Origin: Halobellus sp. MBLA0158
Lineage (GTDB): Archaea; Halobacteriota; Halobacteria; Halobacteriales; Haloferacaceae
NCBI RefSeq assembly: GCF_041477585.1
Contig: NZ_JBGNYA010000001.1
Coordinates: forward strand, 620,001-684,000
Length of the DNA stretch: 64,000 bases
Direction: 5' to 3'
The position numbers and the translations under genes were made by a program. Shown here piece after piece: positions 15,717-23,951 of the stretch. The notes beneath the pieces were generated by a model. That model worked only from the letters and a program-made list of their open reading frames with translations, had not been told where the DNA came from and did not search any database. Within the stretch, counting starts at the first letter, position 1; the number at the start of each line of letters is the position of its first letter.

Positions 15717-17903
15717 ATGAACGTCGGCGCCTTCGTGTGTTCCTGTGGTGGCTCCTGTGACATCGATCTCGAGTCCGTTCGGGACGGCGTCCGCGACGTC
15801 GACGTGGTCGCCAGCTCCGAACTGCTCTGTCAGGACGGGCGGGAGCCGATGGCGCAGGTCATCGAGGAGTACGACCTCGACCAGGTCATCGCGACGACGC
15901 CCGCCGACAGTTGCCAGGCGCGCATCCGCGAGGTCGCGGACGCACAGGGGCTCCACCCCGACGCCACCGCGTTCGTCGACCACCGCGAGGGCGCCGCCTG
16001 GGTCCACGACGAGCAGGCGGCCACGGAGAAGGTGGCGCGCCTGATCAACCGCACGTACGCCGGCCTCGAACAGGAGGCCATCTCGCGGACCGTCTCCCGC
16101 GACGCGGGCGACAGCGTGGCGGTCGTCGGCGACGCCGAGGGCGCGGCGGCGCTCGCCGACACCGCCGACGTGACGCTGATCGCCGACGGCCGGGACTTCG
16201 CCGACGTCGAGGAGCTGTCGGACGTGACCGTCGAGCGCGGCCGCGTGACGGCGGTCGAGGGCCACTTCGGCGCCTTCGAGCTGACGCTGGAGGCGCGGGT
16301 CACAGACAACTGCATCGACTGTATGGAGTGCGTCCGGGAAGGCCCCGACGGGATGGTGACCGCCGATCCCGTCGACGTCGCGCCCGAGGCCGACGGCGGC
16401 GAGTGGGTCGAGGTCTGTCCGACCGACGCGATCGACCTTGACGGCGTCGAGCGGACGCTCACCTTCGATCAGGTGGTGATCCCGGGCGCCCGGCCCGCGG
16501 CCCCGGCCGGCGAGGTCGGGCTCTACACCAGCCAGATCGACGCCGGCACCGTCGCGGCCGTCGAGTCCCGCCTCGGCGGCATCGAACACCCGCAGTACCT
16601 CGATCTCGATATGGACGTGTGCGCGTCCGGCGCGTCCAGTCAGCGGGGGTGCAACGAGTGCGTCGACGCCTGCCCCCACGGCGCCGTCGACCGGGTCGCC
16701 GTCGACGAGGTGGCCTTCGACGAGGTGGCCTGTCAGGACTGCGGCGCCTGCACGAGTTCGTGTCCGACGGGTGCCACGGGGCTCAGAGAGCCCTCCAACG
16801 AGCGCATCGCCCGCGAGGTGGAGGCCCTGCTGACCGCCGAGAACGACGAGGGCGGGTGGTTCTCGTGGGGGAGCGACGCCGCCATCGACACCGAGGTGGT
16901 CGCGTTCGTCTGCTCGGAGCGGGCCGCAGAGCGCCTCCGGGCCTACGGCCGCCGCGCCCGCCACGCCGACGACGTCGACTACCCGCCGGTCCTGCCCGTC
17001 GAGGTCAACTGCACGGACACGGTCGGCGAGGCCCACGTGATGCACGCGCTCGCCGCGGGCGCCGACGGCGTGGCCGTCGTCGGGTGCGGCGGCGACTGCC
17101 TGCACTCGGGGCCCGACCCGAAGGTCGAGCTGGTCGAGCGGCTGAACCGCGCGACGACGGACCTCGGCCTCGGCGAGCGCGTCGGCTTCTTCGCGCCCGA
17201 GACCGAGGGGCCGGACTCGTTCGTCGCGGAACTGTCGACGTTCGTCGACGGCCTCGAGGAGTCGCCGGTCCCGGCGGGCGAACACGTCGCCGAGGGCCGC
17301 GCCCGCGACGTCGCCGCCGGCGCCGGGAGCGGCGGTGCCGCGATGGCCGACGGCGGCCCGCGACCGCCCGGCGGCGACGGTCACGGCCCCGCGTTCAACA
17401 GCCACGAGTGGACCCTAGAGAGCGTGCGGACCATCACCGACTACGTCGACCCCGAGCGCGACGTCGTCCGCGGGCTGAAGGACTTCGGCTGGATGGATGT
17501 CTCGGACGCCTGCAACCTCACGCCGACGTGTACGAACCTCTGTCCGACCGACGCGGTCCAGCGCACCGACGAGGCGGACCTGCTGTTCAACCACGAGCGC
17601 TGTGTCAACTGCGGCCTCTGCGAGGAGGGCTGTCCCGAGACGGCCATCACGATGCGGGACGGTCTGGACCTCTCGCGGCTGCCCGAGAACCGCGGCGGCG
17701 AGGCCTGGGAGACGGTCTACGAGGGCGAGATCCTGGAGTGCGTCCGGTGCGGCAAGCCCTTCACGAGCGTCGAGTCCGCCGAGAAGATCCAAGACGAGGT
17801 CGGCGAGCAGGTGGCCGGCATCGCCCCCGACAGCGACCACAGCATCTTCGAGTACTGCAGCGACTGTCGCGCGGGGCTCCTCTTCCAGCGGGGTGAGAAC
17901 TGA
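15717..17903 (+). CDS. HdrA/MvhD-like multi-cluster iron-sulfur electron-transfer protein
   Basis: A 728-residue cytoplasmic protein. The N-terminus VGAFVCSCGGSCDIDLE resembles HdrA. The next region, where HdrA binds FAD, is short, and the expected glycine loop is degenerate (VAVVGDAEGAAAL), so flavin binding is doubtful. Ferredoxin motifs: NCIDCMECV with CPTDAI; GCNECVDACPHGA with CQDCGACTSSCPTGA; CTNLCPTDAV with CVNCGLCEEGCPETA. Between them (about 385-510) is an MvhD domain (VAFVCSERAAERL ... VGCGGDCLH). Four Cys at the C-terminus (CVRCGK, CSDC) suggest a zinc site. It could pass electrons between formate dehydrogenase and ferredoxin or disulfide acceptors. ATG at 15705 is an alternative start. 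Overlaps the next gene by one base. Confidence 0.85.
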   Translation: MNVGAFVCSCGGSCDIDLESVRDGVRDVDVVASSELLCQDGREPMAQVIEEYDLDQVIATTPADSCQARIREVADAQGLHPDATAFVDHREGAAWVHDEQAATEKVARLINRTYAGLEQEAISRTVSRDAGDSVAVVGDAEGAAALADTADVTLIADGRDFADVEELSDVTVERGRVTAVEGHFGAFELTLEARVTDNCIDCMECVREGPDGMVTADPVDVAPEADGGEWVEVCPTDAIDLDGVERTLTFDQVVIPGARPAAPAGEVGLYTSQIDAGTVAAVESRLGGIEHPQYLDLDMDVCASGASSQRGCNECVDACPHGAVDRVAVDEVAFDEVACQDCGACTSSCPTGATGLREPSNERIAREVEALLTAENDEGGWFSWGSDAAIDTEVVAFVCSERAAERLRAYGRRARHADDVDYPPVLPVEVNCTDTVGEAHVMHALAAGADGVAVVGCGGDCLHSGPDPKVELVERLNRATTDLGLGERVGFFAPETEGPDSFVAELSTFVDGLEESPVPAGEHVAEGRARDVAAGAGSGGAAMADGGPRPPGGDGHGPAFNSHEWTLESVRTITDYVDPERDVVRGLKDFGWMDVSDACNLTPTCTNLCPTDAVQRTDEADLLFNHERCVNCGLCEEGCPETAITMRDGLDLSRLPENRGGEAWETVYEGEILECVRCGKPFTSVESAEKIQDEVGEQVAGIAPDSDHSIFEYCSDCRAGLLFQRGEN

Positions 17904-18529
17904 TGGACGACGCCGCCGTCTACGACGCCCGCCTCGAACTGGTGGACTTCTGCATCGAGGTGTTCTGGGACACGCCGGGCGAGGAGTTCGTCGCCGAGCT
18001 GTTGGACGGGTCGGTGTCGATGCCCGACGACCCGATCACCGACCACATCGACGAGGGCTTCGAGCGGCTCGAAGCCTGGCGCGAGCGCAACCGCGACCGC
18101 TCGCCCGAGTCGGTCCACCAGGAACTGGAGCGGGAGTACACCCTCCTGTTCGTCGGGCCGCGTCCCCCCGTGCTCCCCCACGAGACGTACTACCGGGACG
18201 ACACCGACTTCCTCGGGGAGGGGCTGGCCGAGGTGTCGGCCAGCTACGCGGCCGCCGGGTGGAGCCCCCCGGAGGAGTACCCCGAAGAGGACGACTTCAT
18301 CGCCGTCGAGTTGGCCTTCCTGCGGCACCTGATCGAGCGCCAGCGGCGGGGCGACGCGGAGACGGTCGGCTTCGAGCGGGTGTTCATCGAAGAGCACCTC
18401 CAGCAGTGGGTCGACCCGTTCCTCGCGGAGATGCGCGAGGAGGCCGACGACGGGCTGTTCCTCGCGGCCGCGCTGCTCTTCCGCGGGCTCGTCACCTTCG
18501 AGGACGAACTGGTCGCCCAGCTCGCCTGA
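17903..18529 (+). CDS. TorD/DmsD-family chaperone for a Tat-exported molybdoenzyme
   Basis: A 208-residue, mostly helical acidic protein of the TorD family. Characteristic parts are ELEREYTLLFVGPRPPVLPHETYYRDD (family motif EYxxLFxGPxxxxxxPxxS/ETYY, shortened here) and the helical C-terminus with FIEEHLQQWVDPFLAEM. These chaperones bind the Tat signal of molybdoenzymes and delay export until the cofactor is inserted. The evident client is the formate dehydrogenase alpha subunit across the control region, which has a Tat signal. TGATG overlap with the preceding stop shows coupling to the HdrA-like gene. Confidence 0.9.
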   Translation: MDDAAVYDARLELVDFCIEVFWDTPGEEFVAELLDGSVSMPDDPITDHIDEGFERLEAWRERNRDRSPESVHQELEREYTLLFVGPRPPVLPHETYYRDDTDFLGEGLAEVSASYAAAGWSPPEEYPEEDDFIAVELAFLRHLIERQRRGDAETVGFERVFIEEHLQQWVDPFLAEMREEADDGLFLAAALLFRGLVTFEDELVAQLA

Positions 18530-18533
18530 GGCG

Positions 18534-18761
18534 CTAGCCCGCGCGGTAGACGGCGGCGAAGGAGGTCGCGAGCGCGACCGCCGCCAGCGCGACGGCCACG
18601 GGCGTCGACTGCTCGACGGTCCGCTCCATAATGTGGTAGGCGGTCCAGCTCTGTTCGAACTCCGCGAGCAGGGCCACGAAGCCGACGGCGCCGACCACGA
18701 TACACAGCACCACGAGACTCGCGAGGGCGACCGATCCGGCGTACCGGCCGGTCTCACGCAT
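18534..18761 (-). CDS. Small two-helix membrane protein, third of a three-gene unit
   Basis: A 75-residue protein with hydrophobic helices at about 8-33 and 52-72. No family recognised. It overlaps the upstream 92-residue membrane protein by 8 nt, so the genes are coupled, and is convergent with the TorD-type gene, ending 4 nt from it. Placement beside the redox locus suggests a quinone- or assembly-related membrane role, which is inference. Confidence 0.6.
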   Translation of the reverse strand: MRETGRYAGSVALASLVVLCIVVGAVGFVALLAEFEQSWTAYHIMERTVEQSTPVAVALAAVALATSFAAVYRAG

Positions 18762-19032
18762 CGTCGATCACCGCCCGGCCGACGACCAAGATCACGAACA
18801 GCGGGCCGAGCACGACGAGCAGCCGGCTGACGAAGACGGCGGTGTAACTGAGCGTCGACTGCAGGTGAATCGCCCAGTGCCAGGTGCCCTTCACCTCGGC
18901 GATGATGGCGACGGTGCCGACGAGCAACAGCGACAGCCCCAGCAGCGCCGTCAGGAGATACACCGCGATGCGGACGTACCCCAGGGCGGTCGCGGCGTCG
19001 ATTCCCATCCGGCCGTCGGACTCTACGGCCAT
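18754..19032 (-). CDS. Small membrane protein, second of a three-gene unit
   Basis: A 92-residue protein with two to three hydrophobic stretches: YVRIAVYLLTALLGLSLLLV, a middle segment with the His-containing KGTWHWAIHLQSTLSYTAVF, and a last helix near VVLGPLFVILVVG. The His/Trp-rich turn could bind a cofactor, but nothing proves it. The start MAVESDG overlaps the stop of the GTG-started 46-residue gene upstream and its end overlaps the 75-residue gene, so the three are translated together. The frame extends upstream to 19206, but that part is low-quality sequence. Confidence 0.65.
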   Translation of the reverse strand: MAVESDGRMGIDAATALGYVRIAVYLLTALLGLSLLLVGTVAIIAEVKGTWHWAIHLQSTLSYTAVFVSRLLVVLGPLFVILVVGRAVIDDA

Positions 19033-19163
19033 CCGCCCACCTCCCGGCGATAGATGTCGAAGAGCACGAGGAAGAACACGACGGCACCGACGCCGAGGAT
19101 GGTGACGGCCAGCCGCGGCGACAGCGGCAGATTCGGCCCGGCGTGGATGGGAACGAGTGTCAC
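19023..19163 (-). CDS. Very small single-helix membrane protein, GTG start
   Basis: A 46-residue product beginning at GTG (19163-19161), with a short N-terminal segment and one hydrophobic helix (LAVTILGVGAVVFFLVLF) followed by DIYRREVGGWP. Its TAG overlaps the next ATG by several bases. Clean helix, coupling and position ahead of two other small membrane proteins support it as a real gene. A second in-frame GTG two codons upstream is possible. It resembles the short membrane-anchor subunits of redox complexes, but no family is identified. Confidence 0.55.
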   Translation of the reverse strand: MTLVPIHAGPNLPLSPRLAVTILGVGAVVFFLVLFDIYRREVGGWP

Positions 19164-19242
19164 ACACACGGGAATACGGGCAGAGTAAGTAAACGCTTGC
19201 GCCCACGCAACGCTTTTGTCGACGTACCCCTAGTCGCGTGCA

Positions 19243-20460
19243 ATGTCATCACGCCGCACAGTACTGGGCACACTGGCCGGCCTCTGCAGCAGCCTCGGGC
19301 TCTCGGGCTGTATGCGCGTTCTCGGAGAGCGCGCGCCGACGCCCGCGGACCTGCCGCCGAATCCCCACGCCGAGGGCCTGCCCGACCGCCAGCACGCCTG
19401 GGACGGCGCGCTCCGGAGCGACCGCCACGGCAATCTCCTGCCGCCCCGCCACCACCGCGTGCTCCTCTTGGACCTGGACACGACGCCCGACGACGACGCC
19501 GCCCGGACCGTCGAGCGGGCGATGCGCACGCTGGAGGGCGCCTACGACTGGGGTCCCGACGGCCTGTTCCACATGCTGGCGTGGGGGTCGCGGTACTTCG
19601 AGCGGCGCGGGCGGCTCGACTCCGGGCCCATCAGGGAACCGCGGGTCATCTCCCGGACGGACGACCCGGACCTCCTCGCGTTCGACGCCGCGGTGGTCTT
19701 GGCCAGCGACGTGCCCTCGCACCTGGCCGCGGCCGAGAGCGCGCTCCGCGGGGACCGCGAGACGCTGAACGGCGTGTCCGTCGACGCCCACCTCGCCGAG
19801 GTGTTCGCCGTCCGCGGCCGCCGAACGGGGTTCGTCGGCGAGGGGCTCCCCGCGGCACACACGGACGCCGAGGGGGTGCCCGCGGGCGCCGTCCCCGAGG
19901 ACGCGCCGCTCTTCACGGGCTTCTTCTCGGGGCGGCAGGGCACCCAGGCCACCGAGGACCGGGTCACCATCGCGGACGGCCCCTACGAGGGCGGGACGAC
20001 GATGCACCTCTCGCGGCTCGATGAGTCGCTGTCGGGCTGGTGGGACCTGAGCGAGTCCGAACGGGTCGAGCGGATGTTCTCCGGCGACGTCGACCCCGCG
20101 GACCTGGCGGACTTCGAGACCACGGTCCCCTTCACGGGCGGGGTGGCAGAGCGCGTCGCCGACCACGGCGTCGCGGGGCACCACGAGAAGGTCGCCCGCG
20201 CCCGCGAGGACGGCCGGCCGATCATCCTCCGGCGGGACTTCAACACCGTCGACGGCGGGCAGGCGGGCCTCCACTTCCTCTCGTTGCAGGCGTCGCTCGC
20301 GGACTTCGAGAAGACGCGACGAGCGATGAACGGGTGGTACCTCCGCGACGACCACGAGGACGTGACCGACCGCTCGAACAACGGCCTGTTGGACTTCATC
20401 ACGGTCGCTTCCCGGGCGAACTTCTACGTCCCGCCCCGGCGGAATCGGGCCTTCCCCTGA
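19243..20460 (+). CDS. Tat lipoprotein, Dyp-type-peroxidase-like haloarchaeal protein
   Basis: A 405-residue exported protein. The N-terminus is a Tat signal with lipobox (SRRTVLGTLAGL, then LGLSGC), so it should be lipid-anchored outside the cell. The long central region and the conserved end (GLHFLSLQASLADFEKTRRA, then GLLDFITVASRANFYVPPRR) resemble a family of haloarchaeal Tat proteins related to Dyp peroxidases; several His in the middle part could be haem ligands. Substrate unknown. It is divergent from the three small membrane proteins with an 80-bp control region between, and may belong with the exported formate dehydrogenase machinery. Confidence 0.75.
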   Translation: MSSRRTVLGTLAGLCSSLGLSGCMRVLGERAPTPADLPPNPHAEGLPDRQHAWDGALRSDRHGNLLPPRHHRVLLLDLDTTPDDDAARTVERAMRTLEGAYDWGPDGLFHMLAWGSRYFERRGRLDSGPIREPRVISRTDDPDLLAFDAAVVLASDVPSHLAAAESALRGDRETLNGVSVDAHLAEVFAVRGRRTGFVGEGLPAAHTDAEGVPAGAVPEDAPLFTGFFSGRQGTQATEDRVTIADGPYEGGTTMHLSRLDESLSGWWDLSESERVERMFSGDVDPADLADFETTVPFTGGVAERVADHGVAGHHEKVARAREDGRPIILRRDFNTVDGGQAGLHFLSLQASLADFEKTRRAMNGWYLRDDHEDVTDRSNNGLLDFITVASRANFYVPPRRNRAFP

Positions 20461-20467
20461 CCTTCGA

Positions 20468-20611
20468 TTACTCCTCGTCGGGCGCGGTCACGTCGCCGTC
20501 GACCTCGCCGGGGCTCATGTCGACCGGCCAGACGCCGTGGTCCCAGACCTTGAACCCGTTGTACTCCTCGACGGCCCCCTCCGGCTCGTAGTCCGTCTCG
20601 TGGTGTGCCAT
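20468..20611 (-). CDS. Small acidic protein (47 residues)
   Basis: Begins MAHHETDYEPEGAVEEYNGF and continues KVWDHGVWPVDMSPGEVDGD, ending in an acidic tail. Too short for a recognised domain, but the Trp/Tyr/His-rich composition and even codon use look coding. It ends 7 nt from the convergent Tat lipoprotein gene. Function unknown; small acidic peptides of this kind accompany haloarchaeal redox operons. Confidence 0.5.
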   Translation of the reverse strand: MAHHETDYEPEGAVEEYNGFKVWDHGVWPVDMSPGEVDGDVTAPDEE

Positions 20612-20795
20612 ACCACACCAGTCTGCGGGCCGGCGGCTTAACGTTTGTGTCGGGCCGACTGCCGGTCGCCGTTCGCCGGCGGTCGCACTCTCCGGCCGCG
20701 GTGAGCACCGCAGGACGATACTGGGGGCCGGAGCCGAACGGGAGCGGGAGCGAGAACGATAATGAGACCGAGACCGAGATCGGGTGCCAGCGGTC

Positions 20796-21134
20796 TCAGG
20801 TCGGTGGCGCGTTCGGCGGCCGCTCCTCGTCGTCGTCGAGGAAGACGCTGGCGAAGAGGTCGACGTGCAGTTTCAGGACCGCCGCCTCGTCGATGCCCGC
20901 CTCCGCGGCCTGGGATTCGAGGAACGCGGCGAGGTCGTCGGTCGGCTCGTAGCGCACCTCCCGGCCGTCGACGGTGAATTCGACCTCGTGGACGCCCGCG
21001 ACGAGGTGTTCGATCTCCAAGAGCGCCTGCTCGACCTTGGTCTCTAAGGCCTCCTCGGTGTCCATCAACCGCTGTTCGCCCCACTCTTCGGCCGCCGCGT
21101 GAAAGCGGTCGTCGACGGTGAACGAGAGGGTCAA
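20796..21134 (-). CDS. Conserved haloarchaeal 112-residue acidic protein, TTG start
   Basis: A soluble protein with alternating strands and helices (LSFTVDDRFHAAAEEWGEQR, and EVEFTVDGREVRYEPTDDL). The best start is the TTG at 21134-21132, which overlaps the TGA of the zinc-ribbon gene (TTGA) and gives translation coupling; no ATG or GTG is available near the first coding residues. Last member of a three-gene unit. No function recognised. Confidence 0.6.
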   Translation of the reverse strand: MTLSFTVDDRFHAAAEEWGEQRLMDTEEALETKVEQALLEIEHLVAGVHEVEFTVDGREVRYEPTDDLAAFLESQAAEAGIDEAAVLKLHVDLFASVFLDDDEERPPNAPPT

Positions 21135-21274
21135 TACGACACCCCCTCGCCCTCGAAGGCCGTCTCCCAGAGCGTCTCCTCGCCGCACTCCGGGCACTCC
21201 TGTTTGAGCTCTGACCGCTCGAACCGCCCGAGGTTGGCCATCGTCCCGCAGACGGAACACTCGAAGTACGGCAT
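21131..21274 (-). CDS. Small zinc-ribbon protein (47 residues)
   Basis: MPYFECSVCGTMANLGRFER then KQECPECGEETLWETAFEGE: two CxxC pairs about 21 residues apart, a complete zinc ribbon. Such mini zinc fingers are abundant in Halobacteria and act in nucleic-acid or protein contacts. The start overlaps the stop of the membrane protein upstream (TGATG) and its stop overlaps the next start (TTGA), so it is the centre of a coupled three-gene operon. Confidence 0.75.
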   Translation of the reverse strand: MPYFECSVCGTMANLGRFERSELKQECPECGEETLWETAFEGEGVSY

Positions 21275-21537
21275 CACTGGGGCGGCCAGGTCTCGGGTGC
21301 GGGATCGGCTTCCGTGACCTCGCTGTAGAGGCCGACGAGCAGGCCGAGGAACGCGATCAACACGAGGAGCCCAACGACGCCGCCGACGGCCGTCTGACCG
21401 ACGTACGCCGACGTGTCGAAGGCCATCCAGTTGAACCGTCCCGCTACGTCCAGTACCGTCAGCACCGTCCACAGCGTCGCGACCAGTATCGCGACGGTGA
21501 CGATGCGCGCCTCCCTGAGTGCCGTTCGCAAGCTCAT
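21274..21537 (-). CDS. Small membrane protein (87 residues)
   Basis: Two hydrophobic helices, at about 10-30 (ARIVTVAILVATLWTVLTVL) and 46-72 (VGGVVGLLVLIAFLGLLVGL), with an acidic proline-containing tail. No family recognised. First gene of a coupled minus-strand unit with the zinc ribbon and the 112-residue protein; the promoter must lie in the short gap (21538-21585) to the next gene's end. Confidence 0.65.
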   Translation of the reverse strand: MSLRTALREARIVTVAILVATLWTVLTVLDVAGRFNWMAFDTSAYVGQTAVGGVVGLLVLIAFLGLLVGLYSEVTEADPAPETWPPQ

Positions 21538-21585
21538 TGTGTACGCCTCTCACGGATATTGCACACCGGCCGTCAAAAAACTATG

Positions 21586-22347
21586 TCACGCACCCTCGTG
21601 GTCCCAGCCGGCCTTCTCGGCGGCCTCCGACAGCGGGAGGAACTCCCAGCCGGCCCGCTCGGCGATGCCCTCCTCGCCCTCGCGGCCGACAAGCACCAGC
21701 CGCTCGGCGTAGAACATCGAGTTCTCGTCGATGTCGGCGAGCCGCTCGGCCGGCTCCATCCCCGATCCGTTGAAGAAGTCCAGATCGAGGTGGTGGTCGC
21801 GCTGGAACTTGTTGAGGACGTGCGCGGGGACGCCGCCGACGATGCCGATCCAGTCCGCCCAGCGGTTCGCGTCGGCGAACGCCCCCGACGGATTCGCCAG
21901 CGCCGTCGCCGCCTCGTAGGTCAGCGCCAGCGTCATCTCGTCCACGCCGCGGCCGTGCGGGCCGGCGTTCTCCGCGTCGGATCCGCTCGCCGCGTCCGCG
22001 TCGGCCCCGTCGGCCGCGCTCGACTCGCCTCCGGCGACGCCGCCCGCACCGCCGCCCTCCTTCGGAATGCCGACGGGCTTGTCCTTATCCGAGCGGGGGA
22101 CGTGTGGGACCCGCGTCTCGGCGGGGTCGGCCCGGGCCGCCTCGCCGTCGGCCGCGGCGTCGACGGTCCCGGATCCGTCGTCGGAGTCCGGGCTTCCGGG
22201 TGGTGCTGATACGCCCGCGGCCGCTGTTCCGTCGTCGCGGTCGCCCCCGGGCGCCGTGTTCTCGGGACTGAGCCAGTCGCCGTCGTCCGAATCGTCCTCG
22301 CGCTCGCCTTCGGTCGTCAGTTCGTCCAGATTTACGTGGTCGGTCAT
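21586..22347 (-). CDS. Conserved haloarchaeal protein with disordered acidic N-terminal half
   Basis: A 253-residue protein. Residues 1-135 are an acidic, Gly/Ala/Asp-rich region that is probably unstructured. Residues 136-253 are a folded conserved domain (VDEMTLALTYEAATALANPS, NRWADWIGIVGGVPAHVLNK, FYAERLVLVGREGEEGIAER). Homologues occur throughout Halobacteria with unknown function. Started at MTDHVNLDEL; upstream codons to 22428 are low-complexity Arg-rich and not credible. Last chromosomal gene before the tRNA fragment. Confidence 0.7.
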   Translation of the reverse strand: MTDHVNLDELTTEGEREDDSDDGDWLSPENTAPGGDRDDGTAAAGVSAPPGSPDSDDGSGTVDAAADGEAARADPAETRVPHVPRSDKDKPVGIPKEGGGAGGVAGGESSAADGADADAASGSDAENAGPHGRGVDEMTLALTYEAATALANPSGAFADANRWADWIGIVGGVPAHVLNKFQRDHHLDLDFFNGSGMEPAERLADIDENSMFYAERLVLVGREGEEGIAERAGWEFLPLSEAAEKAGWDHEGA

Positions 22348-22518
22348 CGTTCGAGTGGCCTCCCCGCGCCCGGCGCGTGCTCGGCCTGCGGTCCGCCGTC
22401 GGAAGCGGGGTGTGTCATCTGGTGTCACAAGCGGACGTCGAGTGATAAAGTTTCCGCGGGACGGCGCTCCGGTCGCTCGGCGGACGTGAGGCCGTTCGGA
22501 CGAACGCGCGGTAGAAAG

Positions 22519-22562
22519 AGCCTAGGCCGGGATTTGAACCCGGGGTCTCGTCCTTACCAAGG
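22519..22562 (-). other. tRNA-Thr(GGU) 3' fragment, presumed attachment site
   Basis: Read on the minus strand, these 44 nt hold a 7-nt anticodon loop TTGGTAA (anticodon GGT), the 3' anticodon stem GGACG, a T-arm CCGGG-TTCAAAT-CCCGG and acceptor end CCTAGGC plus discriminator T. The 5' half is absent: upstream the expected CGTCC stem reads as GCC and then unrelated sequence, and no GCCTAGG is found. This is what integration into the 3' half of a tRNA leaves at the end away from the intact gene. The intact tRNA-Thr should sit at the right end of the element. Confidence 0.8.
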
Positions 22563-22605
22563 CGTTGACACCTTCCGTGGCCTGAAACCCGAGTTTTGTC
22601 CGGAG

Positions 22606-22881
22606 TCAGGCAACACGTTTTCGACCGGTTTGTTGAGTGTCGACGCTGTCTTGGATTCTGCCGTATTTTCGGGTGCTGGCAGGTTTCTCCGTCACTGTAG
22701 TATTATCTTGCACCCTCTTGAAACACCGGGCAAGCAGGCTTCGGGCCTGAGATATAATGCGAGGTCCGAAGGTATACTTCCCGAGGGAGTCCAACATCTC
22801 GGCGGCTTCATTCCGCGTGAGGGGGTCGTCACAGATTTCATCGTTTCCGGTGACAGGGGGTATCCTAACTATATCGCGCAT
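22606..22881 (-). CDS. Hypothetical 91-residue protein next to the attachment site
   Basis: A basic, mostly helical product (DPLTRNEAAEMLDSLGKYTF, then GPRIISQARSLLARCFKRVQ). I do not recognise a family. Its position directly beside the attachment site suggests a small DNA-binding or directionality factor, but it may also be the degraded end of a longer gene, since the last 35 residues are polar and low-complexity. The opposite strand carries overlapping frames that look non-coding. Confidence 0.4.
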   Translation of the reverse strand: MRDIVRIPPVTGNDEICDDPLTRNEAAEMLDSLGKYTFGPRIISQARSLLARCFKRVQDNTTVTEKPASTRKYGRIQDSVDTQQTGRKRVA

Positions 22882-22945
22882 CCCACGTGTATCAGCTGGA
22901 TATGTCCTGGTGGAGCGCAGTCCTTTGCCTACGAAGGATTGCGTG

Positions 22946-23866
22946 CTAGTGCTCTAATTCTATCTCCTCCAGAGCCAACCTAATGAATTGGTATTCGACG
23001 TCATTTTCATCAAGGTCTGAAAGTTCTGAGATTGTGATATTCTCTAGTTCGATTTCAGGGATGTCATCAATTAGCTGGAGGCCCGGGGGTAGACCATTAG
23101 CCGGCCCTGCTCTTCTTACTGATTCCGTCATTAAAACGGGGAACAGTGTAAGTCCGTCACCGGAATAGCGGTTTTTGAACTCACGGAAATGTGCATCAGG
23201 CGGATTTGGGAAATTTTTGTAGAAGACTATCTGGAACAGTAGTTGATGGTGATCTCGAATTTTTCCCTGCTCAATCTGTTCTTGTTCTATTTCCTTCGCT
23301 GCGGCTTTCGCAGGTTCCCGTTGTGGACTTGGCAGAATGATAGTAGTGTACGTATCCCCTCGATCTACGAAGGAACAAATGATATTCTCCTCTCTATCAG
23401 TTGATTCACCATTGTTCCATTTATACAGAGTTTCAAAGAATGCCTCTGCCATTTCTTTTTCACTAAATATCACCCCGATAGACCATCCACTCGGAGTCCC
23501 AACATAGAGGTTTCCTTCCCACGTCGAGTTATCCCACTTCTCAGGCAAGGGATGAACAAAGGCGCTCGTGATTGACAGGACGATTCTCTCTAATATTTGC
23601 TCTATTATTATTAGACCGATAGATAGACCAATTCCGAAAGGAGATCGAATAGAAATAATAGAAGTGATAACACCAATTAGCGTTAGTACCCTTCCTGTCC
23701 ATTTCACCTTCGTTTCGTGTGTCTCGTGAACGACAATTTTTGGGAGATGACCTTCCTTCTCGATTCTAATCCAATTCCTACGCCGATTATTAGCCAAAAT
23801 AAGTTTGTTGCGTACTCTAATCCAGTAGCGCCGAAAGAGATCACGAAGAGGCCAGTCAATACCCAT
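22946..23866 (-). CDS. Hypothetical membrane protein (306 residues)
   Basis: A basic N-terminus (RRYWIRVRNKLILANNRRRN), then two hydrophobic segments at about 55-100 (VLTLIGVITSIISIRSP, FGIGLSIGLIIIEQILERIV), then a mostly soluble domain of about 200 residues. The topology suggests the soluble domain lies in the cytoplasm. No known family or active-site pattern recognised. Low-GC codon use matches the element. It lies downstream of, and on the same strand as, the nuclease-like membrane protein, and the two may be a pair. Confidence 0.6.
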   Translation of the reverse strand: MGIDWPLRDLFRRYWIRVRNKLILANNRRRNWIRIEKEGHLPKIVVHETHETKVKWTGRVLTLIGVITSIISIRSPFGIGLSIGLIIIEQILERIVLSITSAFVHPLPEKWDNSTWEGNLYVGTPSGWSIGVIFSEKEMAEAFFETLYKWNNGESTDREENIICSFVDRGDTYTTIILPSPQREPAKAAAKEIEQEQIEQGKIRDHHQLLFQIVFYKNFPNPPDAHFREFKNRYSGDGLTLFPVLMTESVRRAGPANGLPPGLQLIDDIPEIELENITISELSDLDENDVEYQFIRLALEEIELEH

Positions 23867-23951
23867 CAGAAGATACCAGTCATAATAGGTATTAGAAACC
23901 TTTGCTGAACGTAACCGTCCAAATGCCCGCAGCGAAACTGGAATTAGCAGA

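Noticed and set aside
22519-22562. An intact tRNA gene
   Set aside because: The 5' acceptor, D-arm and 5' anticodon stem are missing; no GCCTAGG partner is found upstream on the minus strand.
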